Shown here piece by piece: positions 17,916 to 25,578 of a DNA stretch of 64,000 nucleotides; position 1 is the stretch's first letter, and each line of letters begins with the position of its first letter. The translations under genes were made by a program, and so were the position numbers. Source of the DNA: Flavobacterium sp. N502536 (GTDB taxonomy: Bacteria; Bacteroidota; Bacteroidia; Flavobacteriales; Flavobacteriaceae). The DNA lies in contig NZ_CP110011.1 of assembly GCF_025947345.1 (NCBI RefSeq), positions 2,604,001-2,668,000 on the forward strand. Reading direction: 5' to 3'. The notes beneath the pieces are model-generated. The model had not been told where the DNA came from. It searched no databases and saw only the letters and a list, made by a program, of their open reading frames with translations.

Positions 17916-18054
17916 TTGTCAAGATTTTTTTGTAGGTTAATACTTTTGAAAATGAATTGATATTGTTTTTGCTACAAGTTGGAAAAAATGTAAAAGAGTT
18001 GAGGTTCCTCTAAAAATTGACTTTTTGATGTTTTAGAGGTCATAATTGAGGAAC
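17916..18054 (+). promoter_or_regulatory. predicted promoter and hairpin leader upstream of lytS-like gene
   Basis: TACTTTTG (17941-17948) is a good -7 box with TTG at 17916-17918, 22 nt upstream. The roughly 200-nt leader contains CCTCTAAAA (18007-18015) pairing with TTTTAGAGG (18031-18039). The overlapping GTTCCTC (18004-18010) pairs with GAGGAAC (18048-18054), so the two folds exclude each other. The rest of the spacer 17674-18160 shows no gene. Confidence 0.4.
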
Positions 18055-18160
18055 AAACGTCATTCGTCCTCAGTTATCTTTCGCTGGTGTACTTTTATTT
18101 GCTCAATCTCTGTTAGAGGGATATCTTTACTACAGCATAATCACTTTTGGCTTGAGAATA

Positions 18161-19216
18161 ATGGCAAAATTATCGACATATTGGAAAATTCAGCTCACAG
18201 GGTGGACCGCAACATCTTTGTATTGGGGTGTTTCGGCCTTCCTTGGCAGTACTTTTATGTGGACGATTGGTATAGCCGATTTTGTGCTGGATGTCTGTAT
18301 CGGTATTGTATTGACACATCTGTATCGAAATTTTGCTTTAAAAAAGGGTTGGAATAAATTAAGTCTTAAAAAGCTGATTCCTAAAATCATAGGGAGTGTT
18401 TTGGTACTTTCTTTATTGTATATGTTTTTGATTGTGGGAAAACTGTATCTGGTACGATTGTTTGTTTTAAAAAGCACTTCCATTTCGTTTATTTCGTTTT
18501 TACAATCAACACAGCTGCAGGTTTTTATTACGGGTACCAGACTGATGTCTATCTGGGTGCTGGCGTATCACCTTTATCATTATTCAAGACTTGAGATAGA
18601 AACGGTAAAAGAAAATGCACGATTGTCAGTTATCGTAAAAGAAGCACAGCTAAGTAATCTGAGCGCACAGCTTAATCCGCATTTCTTTTTTAACTCATTA
18701 AATAGTATTAAGTTTTTGGTGTTAGAAGATCCGCATTCGGCGAGAAGGGCCATTGATCTTTTGTCTGAGCTGTTGCGGAATTCTTTAAACAATAATATCG
18801 GACAACTGGTACACTTAGCTGACGAAATTAATCTGGTCAGAGATTATCTGGAATTGGAAAAAATACGATTTGAAGAACGTTTGCAAGTAAAAATTGAAGT
18901 CGTTACAGCTTTATCAGAGCATTTGGTTTTACCTTTAAGTATTCAGACTCTGGTTGAAAATGCGATTAAACATGGAATTGAAAAAAGAAAAAACGGAGGC
19001 TTTGTTGCTGTAAAAGTAGAGCAGGAGAGCGATCTTGTAAAAATCAGCGTTCAAAATTCAGGGAAACTTAGTAAAGAAATTAAGGATTCTTCCGGCATCG
19101 GATTGAATAATCTGAGAGAGAGATTGCTGTTGCAGTACAAAGGAAAAGCTTCTTTTGAAATTAAAGAAATGCAGGACGAAACAGTTTTGGCAACTATTTT
19201 ACTACCATCGGCATGA
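18161..19216 (+). CDS. LytS-type sensor histidine kinase
   Basis: 351 residues from the ATG at 18161 (a TTG three codons earlier is less likely). The N-terminal 150 residues form about four membrane spans; then comes a short linker and the His_kinase domain with L-S-A-Q-L-N-P-H-F-F-F-N-S-L-N (phospho-acceptor histidine). The ATPase motif T-L-V-E-N-A-I-K-H-G and the glycine-rich G-I-G-L-N-N-L-R-E-R-L complete it. No sensor domain outside the membrane is seen, so the signal is probably read within the bilayer. The stop overlaps the start of the response regulator (ATGA), the classic coupling of such pairs. Confidence 0.93.
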   Translation: MAKLSTYWKIQLTGWTATSLYWGVSAFLGSTFMWTIGIADFVLDVCIGIVLTHLYRNFALKKGWNKLSLKKLIPKIIGSVLVLSLLYMFLIVGKLYLVRLFVLKSTSISFISFLQSTQLQVFITGTRLMSIWVLAYHLYHYSRLEIETVKENARLSVIVKEAQLSNLSAQLNPHFFFNSLNSIKFLVLEDPHSARRAIDLLSELLRNSLNNNIGQLVHLADEINLVRDYLELEKIRFEERLQVKIEVVTALSEHLVLPLSIQTLVENAIKHGIEKRKNGGFVAVKVEQESDLVKISVQNSGKLSKEIKDSSGIGLNNLRERLLLQYKGKASFEIKEMQDETVLATILLPSA

Positions 19217-19931
19217 AAAAGATAAAAGTTATTATAGTAGACGACGAACGTCTGTCGAGAGAAGAACTCAAAAGGGCCTTACAGTCCTACGACGATTTTG
19301 TGCTTATTGGAGAAGCCGGAAATGCTGATGAAGCAAAGAGTCTGATTGAGGAAAAAATGCCTGATCTGATCTTTTTAGACATTCAGATGCCTGAGAAATC
19401 CGGGTTCGATTTGTTAGAGTCACTCGATAGTGCGCCGGCAGTATTATTTACAACAGCTTATAACGAATATGCCGTGCAGGCTTTTGAAGTAAATGCTTTA
19501 GATTATCTCATGAAACCCATCAGGGAAGAACGTTTTGCAAAAGCAATCGATAAAATAAGAAACGCTTTATCCGGAAAGCTTTCTTTAAGTGATGCTACAG
19601 CAAAAGACCGAAAAATTTTCATCAAGGATGGGGAGAAAAGATTCTTTATTCAATTGGACGAAATTTACCTGATTGAGTCGCTTGAAAATTATACCCGACT
19701 TTTTTTCAGGACAAAAAAGCGCTTCAAAGACGTTCGCTTCGTCAATGGGAAGAAATGCTGGATGAAAATGTTTTTTTTAGAATAAATCGAACTGAAATTA
19801 TAAACACCAATCACATTCAGGAAGTTAATCGAACCGCTGAGGGCAGACTGGAAGTGAAATTAAAAACGGGTGAACGATTAGAAGTTTCAAACCGTCAGGC
19901 CGTGAAATTTAAAAATCTCAATGGGATTTAA
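19213..19931 (+). pseudogene. LytTR response regulator split by a -1 frameshift
   Basis: The first frame gives a receiver domain (V-D-D-E-R near the N-terminus, phospho-acceptor in L-I-F-L-D-I-Q-M-P) and the first strands of a LytTR DNA-binding domain, then stops at 19785 after 190 residues. From about 19710 the -1 frame continues the expected LytTR sequence (R-R-S-L-R-Q-W-E-E, F-F-R-I-N-R-T-E-I-I-N) to a stop at 19931, giving a normal 239-residue protein if joined. The junction contains A_AAA_AAG (19713-19719) in exactly the phase needed for -1 ribosomal slippage; a 7-T run lies just before it. It is either a programmed frameshift, a real mutation or a sequencing indel. Without the shift the regulator could not bind DNA. 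Confidence 0.85.
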
Positions 19932-20131
19932 TTAAAAAAAGAAAAACTCATTCTTTTTAAATCGCTATAGCAAAAGAAGAGGTTACATAAAGGAAGCCGT
20001 TTTTAGAGGTACTAAAAACAGCAGGACGCAGTGTGTTGTATTTGGAATAAAATTCCGGAAAAATAAACCCCAGATTGGATACCACTGCTTCTTTTAAAAT
20101 TTAAACAGAACTATTTAAAACGAACAACGCA

Positions 20132-21874
20132 ATGAAATTAATTCTAAAATTGGTGTTTTTTACTTTTTCAATAATCAACACCTATGCGCAGCAGACAAGC
20201 GTGACAAGATCAAAGGATCTGGAAAGTGCTTATGACATTCAGGACAGTGTGATGATTAAAACCAGAGATGGTGCTTTACTATCGGCCATGGTGGTACGCA
20301 AAAAAGGAGTTTCTGCTCCCCAACCCGTGATCTATCAGCATACCATTTATGTCAGAGAGAAAGGAAGAGATCTTGCCTCCTTAAAAACGGCAGCAGACCA
20401 TAATTATGTGGGTGTTATGGCCTATTCGAGAGGGAAACGATTCAGTCCTGATACCATATCGCCGTATGAAAACGAGACGACAGATACCTATGATGTTATC
20501 GACTGGATCAGTAAACAAAAATGGTGTAATGGAAGTGTAGGGATGTACGGCGGCAGTTACAATGGTTTTACACAATGGGCAGCCTGTAAAAAAATGCATC
20601 CGGCACTTAAAACGATCGTGCCCTCTGCCGCCAGCCGACCGGGAATGGGACTACCTATGGAAAATAATGTTTTCATAAACCCCAATTATGAATGGGCGTT
20701 TTATGTAGGGAACAATAAATACCTGGATACGGTGGCAGGAAACGACAGGCAGCGTTTTAGAAGAATGACTTTCAGATGGTGGGAGACAGGAGCTGCCTAT
20801 AGAAAAATGGATAGTATTGACGGTGTTTCCAATAAGTTTTTCCAGAAATGGCTGGCGCATCCTTCCTTTGATGCCTATTGGCAGAAAATGGCACCGTACG
20901 GAAAAGATTTTACACACATCAATATCCCTGTTTTAATTTTTGATGGGTATTATAATGATTCGCAGAATTCAAGTTTGTATTTTGCAAGAGAACTTCAAAA
21001 GTACAATCCAAAAACACCGGTTTACGTCGTGATTGGGCCATACGGTCATTTTGGTTCCCAGACCGGAGGAGAAACTATTGTGAATGACTACAAAGTCGAT
21101 TCGACAGCGATAATCAATGTGAGGAAAATAACCTATGAATGGTTTGATTATATTCTGAAAAACGGGACAAAACCGCAAATACTGAAAGACAAAATAAACT
21201 ATGAAGTAATGGGAGCCAATGAATGGCGAAGCGCTCCTTCTTTGGATAAAATGGCCAATGGTTTTGTTAAATTGTATTTGACGGATCATAAGTCGGGTGA
21301 TTTTTACGCGTTAGAAGATCGTAAGCCAGCGCAAAGTAAATACCTGTATCAGGAAGTTGATTTTGCCGACAGAAATACGCAAAACAATGATTACTACCCG
21401 AGCCCGGTTATCCGTAAAGAGATTGAGACCAGCAATGGGTTTACTTTTATTAGTGCACCTTTGAAAGAGCCAATGTTGGTAAACGGGTCATTTTTAGCCG
21501 AGATAAAAGCGAGTATCAATAAAAAAGATATGGATTTTGGCGTCACTTTGTATGAGGTTATGCCAAACGGGGAATATTTTCATTTGTCTTATTTCATCGC
21601 ACGCGCGAGTTATGTAAAAGACAGTACAAAAAGGAATTTATTGAAACCGGGACAAATCGAAATCATGCCTTTTTCAAATACCCATTTGGTGAGTAAACAA
21701 TTGAGTAAAGGAAGCCGATTACTGGTTTCGATCAATGTAAATAAAAATTCCTATGCGCAATTGAATTATGGAACAGGAAAAGAGGTCAGTGATGAAACGA
21801 TTAAAGATGCAAAGGAACCCTTAAAAGTAAAATGGTATACCGATAGTTTTATACAGGTTCCAACCTGGAAATAA
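20132..21874 (+). CDS. CocE/NonD family hydrolase (X-Pro dipeptidyl-peptidase S15 type)
   Basis: 580 residues with a signal peptide of about 19 residues (cleavage after T-Y-A-Q). The alpha/beta-hydrolase core has the nucleophile elbow G-M-Y-G-G-S-Y-N-G near residue 137. The acid is probably in I-F-D-G-Y-Y-N-D, and the histidine in G-P-Y-G-H-F-G. The C-terminal jelly-roll (X-Pro DPP C-domain) begins near residue 360. Family members are esterases, acylases or dipeptidyl-peptidases; this one should act in the periplasm or be secreted. It stands alone, 200 bp after the LytTR gene and followed by a strong terminator. Confidence 0.9.
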   Translation: MKLILKLVFFTFSIINTYAQQTSVTRSKDLESAYDIQDSVMIKTRDGALLSAMVVRKKGVSAPQPVIYQHTIYVREKGRDLASLKTAADHNYVGVMAYSRGKRFSPDTISPYENETTDTYDVIDWISKQKWCNGSVGMYGGSYNGFTQWAACKKMHPALKTIVPSAASRPGMGLPMENNVFINPNYEWAFYVGNNKYLDTVAGNDRQRFRRMTFRWWETGAAYRKMDSIDGVSNKFFQKWLAHPSFDAYWQKMAPYGKDFTHINIPVLIFDGYYNDSQNSSLYFARELQKYNPKTPVYVVIGPYGHFGSQTGGETIVNDYKVDSTAIINVRKITYEWFDYILKNGTKPQILKDKINYEVMGANEWRSAPSLDKMANGFVKLYLTDHKSGDFYALEDRKPAQSKYLYQEVDFADRNTQNNDYYPSPVIRKEIETSNGFTFISAPLKEPMLVNGSFLAEIKASINKKDMDFGVTLYEVMPNGEYFHLSYFIARASYVKDSTKRNLLKPGQIEIMPFSNTHLVSKQLSKGSRLLVSINVNKNSYAQLNYGTGKEVSDETIKDAKEPLKVKWYTDSFIQVPTWK

Positions 21875-21890
21875 AAAATACCGTAAAAAC

Positions 21891-21926
21891 AAAAGCCGAA
21901 TCTTAATGAAAAGATTCGGCTTTTTT
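21891..21926 (+). terminator. terminator after the CocE/NonD gene
   Basis: AAAAGCCGAATCTT (21891-21904), a 6-nt loop and its exact reverse complement (21911-21924) followed by T residues. GAAACATGAAAC words repeated just downstream (about 21947-21980) separate it from the convergent pruA end. Confidence 0.85.
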
Positions 21927-21985
21927 ATAGGGACAAGTTTCTAACTTGAAACATGAAACATGAAACTTTGAAACATGAAACAAAA

Positions 21986-23611
21986 TTAACCTAAGAATGG
22001 GTATCTGTAATCTTCCGGAGTTACAAACGTTTCTTTGATTGTTCTTGGAGATGCCCAACGCAATAAGTTCAATGCAGAACCTGCTTTATCGTTAGTTCCT
22101 GAAGCTCTTGCTCCACCAAATGGTTGCATTCCTACAACGGCTCCTGTTGGTTTGTCGTTGATGTAGAAGTTACCTGCAGCATTTTGCAATTTCACTGTAG
22201 CTACTTCAATAGCATAACGATCCTGGCTAAATACTGCTCCGGTTAAAGCATATTCAGAAGTAGTATCCACTAATTCTAAAGTCTCTTCCCATTTAGCATC
22301 TTCGTAAACATAAATCGTGATTACCGGTCCGAACAATTCGGTTTCCATGGTAGTATATTTTGGGTTTGTCGTTACAATAACGGTTGGCTCAATAAAGTAT
22401 CCAACTGATTTATCGTAATTTCCTCCAACGATGATTTCAGCATCAGCGTCTTTTTTAGCCTGGTCGATGTAACTTGCTAATTTATCAAAAGAACCTTCGT
22501 GAATAACTGCTGTGATGAAGTTTCCAAAATCTTCCGGAGAACCTATTTTGAAAGATTTCACATCCGCAATTAATTGTTCTTTTACAGCTGGCCATAAACT
22601 TTGTGGGATATAAGCTCTTGAAGCCGCAGAACATTTTTGTCCTTGAAATTCAAATGCACCACGAACAATTCCTGTAGTCACTTGTTTTACGTTAGCGCTT
22701 GGGTGTGCAATGATAAAATCTTTACCACCAGTTTCTCCAACGATTCTTGGGTAAGTTTTGTAGTGGTGAATGTTAGCGCCAATTTTAGCCCAGATATCTT
22801 TAAATACGTGAGTTGATCCTGTAAAGTGAACTCCTGCAAAATCGCGGCTTGCCAATACAGTATCAGTAATCATTAAAGCATCACCAAAAACAACATTGAT
22901 AACCCCATCAGGAACACCTGCTTCTTTGAAAATATCGATGATGATTTTTGCAGAGAAAACCTGACTGTCGCTTGGTTTCCAAACTACAACGTTACCCATC
23001 ATAGCAGCACTTGCAGGAAGATTTGCAGCAATAGCAGTAAAGTTAAAAGGAGTAATTGCGTAAACAAAACCTTCAAGAGGTCTGTATTCTAAACGATTCC
23101 AGGTTGTAGAATCTGATTTTGGCTGATCTCCGTAAATCTGAGTCATAAATTCTACGTTGTAACGTAAAAAGTCAATTAACTCACAAGCAGCGTCAATTTC
23201 TGCCTGGTGGATATTTTTAGATTGACCAATCATTGTTGCAGCATTAATGCGGGCTCTGTAAGGTCCTGCAATAAGTTCAGCAGCTTTTAAGAAAATAGCA
23301 GCACGTTGTTCCCATGCCATATTTGCCCATGCTTTTCTTGATTCAAGAGCGTTGGCAATTGCTTTTTCGATATGTTGTTTTTCAGCTAAGTGATAGGTTC
23401 CTACGATATGTTTGTGATCGTGAGGAGCTGAAATTGTTCTTGTATTTCCAGTTCTGATTTCTTCGCTTCCGATGTATAACGGCACGTCGATTTTAGAGTT
23501 CCACAAAGTAGTGTAAGCTGCCTGTACTGCTGCTTTTTCTGGTGAATTAGGTGCGTATCCTTTTACCGGCTCGTTTACCGCTTTAGGTACGTGAAAGAAT
23601 CCTTTTAGCAT
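21986..23611 (-). CDS. pruA: L-glutamate gamma-semialdehyde (P5C) dehydrogenase
   Basis: The start MLKGFFHVPKAVNEPVKGY (23611) gives 541 residues, the eukaryote-like single-domain P5CDH length. It oxidises glutamate semialdehyde from proline to glutamate with NAD. The catalytic glutamate is in R-I-V-G-E-T-G-G-K-D-F near residue 296 and the cysteine in F-Q-G-Q-K-C-S-A-A-S near 330. There is no proline dehydrogenase domain, so PutA activity must be encoded elsewhere. A canonical promoter lies directly upstream. Confidence 0.96.
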   Translation of the reverse strand: MLKGFFHVPKAVNEPVKGYAPNSPEKAAVQAAYTTLWNSKIDVPLYIGSEEIRTGNTRTISAPHDHKHIVGTYHLAEKQHIEKAIANALESRKAWANMAWEQRAAIFLKAAELIAGPYRARINAATMIGQSKNIHQAEIDAACELIDFLRYNVEFMTQIYGDQPKSDSTTWNRLEYRPLEGFVYAITPFNFTAIAANLPASAAMMGNVVVWKPSDSQVFSAKIIIDIFKEAGVPDGVINVVFGDALMITDTVLASRDFAGVHFTGSTHVFKDIWAKIGANIHHYKTYPRIVGETGGKDFIIAHPSANVKQVTTGIVRGAFEFQGQKCSAASRAYIPQSLWPAVKEQLIADVKSFKIGSPEDFGNFITAVIHEGSFDKLASYIDQAKKDADAEIIVGGNYDKSVGYFIEPTVIVTTNPKYTTMETELFGPVITIYVYEDAKWEETLELVDTTSEYALTGAVFSQDRYAIEVATVKLQNAAGNFYINDKPTGAVVGMQPFGGARASGTNDKAGSALNLLRWASPRTIKETFVTPEDYRYPFLG

Positions 23612-23684
23612 GTTATTTAAAATTAGATAATTAGACAATTTAAAGGTTAGAAGATTTGATTGTTACGAATAATCTAACGTCGCA

Positions 23685-23719
23685 CAAAAGTACAAAGGAT
23701 AAATTAATAATTTGACAAA
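23685..23719 (-). promoter_or_regulatory. pruA promoter
   Basis: On the minus strand TTTG (23716-23719), 23 nt, then TACTTTTG (23685-23692): both elements of the Bacteroidota housekeeping promoter at allowed spacing, about 75 nt before the start codon. Confidence 0.7.
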
Positions 23720-23766
23720 TTTGTGATTAAGATAACGATAAAAAAGGCAGTTCTTGAACCAAATAT

Positions 23767-24153
23767 TTAGTTTAAGGCAAAAGGAGCGCACATTCTGAAA
23801 GTAGGAACAATAACTTTGAATGTTTTTGTAGTAGTAAAGTTGATCATATTAAAATGACCTTTCATGGCACCATAAGGAGACGATAATAAACAGCCTGAGC
23901 TATAGGTGTGATTTTCTCCCGGTTTTAAAACTGGTTTTTTGCCAATTACACCCTCTCCGTCAACAACTTCAAGGTCGTTTAAAGAGTCAAAAATTTCCCA
24001 GTGACGAGAAGTCAGCTGAACGGAATCTTTGCTGTGATTTTCGATTGTAACGACATAGCTAAAAGCAAAGTGAATCTTGTAGTTCTTGAAGTAAGTACCT
24101 TCAAAACTAGTCAAAACAGATATTTTTATGCCTCTTGTTATCTGAGAAACCAT
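23767..24153 (-). CDS. apaG: ApaG protein
   Basis: 128 residues, a single ApaG/Fn3-like beta-sandwich domain. Typical blocks are F-A-Y-V-V-T-I-E-N-H, L-T-S-R-H-W-E-I-F-D, V-D-G-E-G-V-I-G-K-K-P-V-L-K-P-G-E and M-K-G-H-F. Homologues are linked to Co/Mg resistance and pyrophosphate binding; the exact role is unsettled. It lies 79 bp downstream of the T9SS plug gene on the same strand and may be cotranscribed with it. Confidence 0.94.
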   Translation of the reverse strand: MVSQITRGIKISVLTSFEGTYFKNYKIHFAFSYVVTIENHSKDSVQLTSRHWEIFDSLNDLEVVDGEGVIGKKPVLKPGENHTYSSGCLLSSPYGAMKGHFNMINFTTTKTFKVIVPTFRMCAPFALN

Positions 24154-24232
24154 ACTAAAGTAGTATATATGTGTGCGTTATAGTTGCAAATCTACGAAAA
24201 AAAATCTTTCCGCCTAAATCCTTAACAATGTT

Positions 24233-25495
24233 TTAATTTATGATGTTGATCGAGCTGGCATTTCCTTTGCCTATAACTCTTTGGTAGCGATCGTTACTTT
24301 CTCTGTAGTAAACCAGTATGGTGTATTCATTTTCAGTCTGATAAAAGTTTCCGTCGATCGCATTTTCATAATCAATCACCCCTTTTTTATCGGCAACCGT
24401 ATATTGAAAAGCGGTAAAACCCTGCTTGATCACAATTGCTTTTTCAAAAATACCTTTCTCTGAATTGTAATCCATTTTAAATTCCGGAACTAAGCTGTAA
24501 TTGTTGAACATTCCGCTGATATAAATGTCTTTGCTCGAAGATCTGAAAGTAGGGGCAGACAGACTGAAATATACCCAGGCATAGTCTGCTTCAATTTCAT
24601 TGTTGGAAGCATTGATATTCTTCACCACAAAGTTTCCGTTTACATCCTGATTGTTCGTGTAAATTTGATTGGCTCTTGCCAGATTCGTGAACAAATAAGA
24701 ATTATAAATATCGTTGCTGGTTCCTACTTTTGCAACATTGGTACTTGCGGCACGGATGTCCTTGTTCTCAAAATACAGGAACTCATTTCCGCCCCAAAAC
24801 TGTGTTTCCTGATCGTATTTGTATACCATTTGATTCCCGATGGTGTACTGCGGAGGGATGTTTTTGATCGCCGTATTAAAGTTTCCATTCTGTAACAACA
24901 GAACTTTTATATTTTGCAGAGGCGTCTGAAAAACAATATCGTTAGACGATATCGAAAAATCCAGATTTTGTTTGTAATCAATATTCGCCAGGTTTCGGCT
25001 TCGTTTTACCTGAGCTGCTACTGTAGCGCGATTTTCGTATAAAATAAATTTTCTGGACAGCACCACTTCCTTATCCTCGTTTAAAATTCGGAGCATATAA
25101 TTGCCCGAAATTCGAAACTGAGTGGTAAACTGATTGGGGAAAGGAAGTCGGTAATGCGAATAGATCTGAAGCGTATTAAACGAATTCGAATAATCGGTGA
25201 TGCGCTGATTGTCGAAACCGCTGATATAGTCATTTTTTGGAATCTCGGTTGGTTTCCAGTTGTAATCACAGTGTATCACTTCAAAATAATAATTGGCTTC
25301 GTTGCCAAACAAATCATCAAATTGAAATTGAAACGTATCGCCTAATTCGAAAATCGGAACCACATTGCCGCCGTTCTGAACAAACGAAATGGTTTTAATA
25401 TTGTAAGGAGGACTTACTTCGGTTTGTACTTCCTGAGCTGTCGCTGAAGCAAAAAATAAAAATATAAAGAGATTCTTAAACAATTTTTTCGGCAT
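24233..25495 (-). CDS. type IX secretion system plug protein (DUF5103 family)
   Basis: 420 residues with a signal peptide of about 20 residues (A-S-A-T-A-Q). The sequence matches the T9SS plug family by I-H-C-D-Y-N-W-K-P-T and I-S-G-Y/F-D-N-Q-R-I-T-D-Y-S-N-S-F-N-T near residues 75-110, followed by a beta-rich C-terminal part with Y-I-S-G-M-F-N-N-Y. In Flavobacterium johnsoniae the Plug protein closes the periplasmic end of the SprA outer-membrane translocon. It is therefore a periplasmic component of gliding/secretion machinery; the remaining por/spr genes are elsewhere. Confidence 0.88.
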   Translation of the reverse strand: MPKKLFKNLFIFLFFASATAQEVQTEVSPPYNIKTISFVQNGGNVVPIFELGDTFQFQFDDLFGNEANYYFEVIHCDYNWKPTEIPKNDYISGFDNQRITDYSNSFNTLQIYSHYRLPFPNQFTTQFRISGNYMLRILNEDKEVVLSRKFILYENRATVAAQVKRSRNLANIDYKQNLDFSISSNDIVFQTPLQNIKVLLLQNGNFNTAIKNIPPQYTIGNQMVYKYDQETQFWGGNEFLYFENKDIRAASTNVAKVGTSNDIYNSYLFTNLARANQIYTNNQDVNGNFVVKNINASNNEIEADYAWVYFSLSAPTFRSSSKDIYISGMFNNYSLVPEFKMDYNSEKGIFEKAIVIKQGFTAFQYTVADKKGVIDYENAIDGNFYQTENEYTILVYYRESNDRYQRVIGKGNASSINIIN

Positions 25496-25578
25496 CTTAT
25501 TAGGTTGTAAGATTGTAAATATAACAATTTTATAGAACCTAATAAGATGCTATTTTAGAGGTTTTGAAAACAAATGGA

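Noticed and set aside
18046-18357. 103-residue ORF overlapping the start of the kinase gene
   Set aside because: It starts with TTG, lies in another frame of a clear histidine kinase and has no protein-like pattern.
19701-19719. Calling the LytTR gene simply a dead pseudogene
   Set aside because: The rest of the frame is intact and a correctly phased slippery site is present, so a programmed shift or a sequencing error must stay open.
20132-21874. CocE/NonD hydrolase as a target gene of the LytS/LytTR pair
   Set aside because: Only adjacency supports it; the 200-bp gap shows no repeated LytTR-type binding sites that I can identify.
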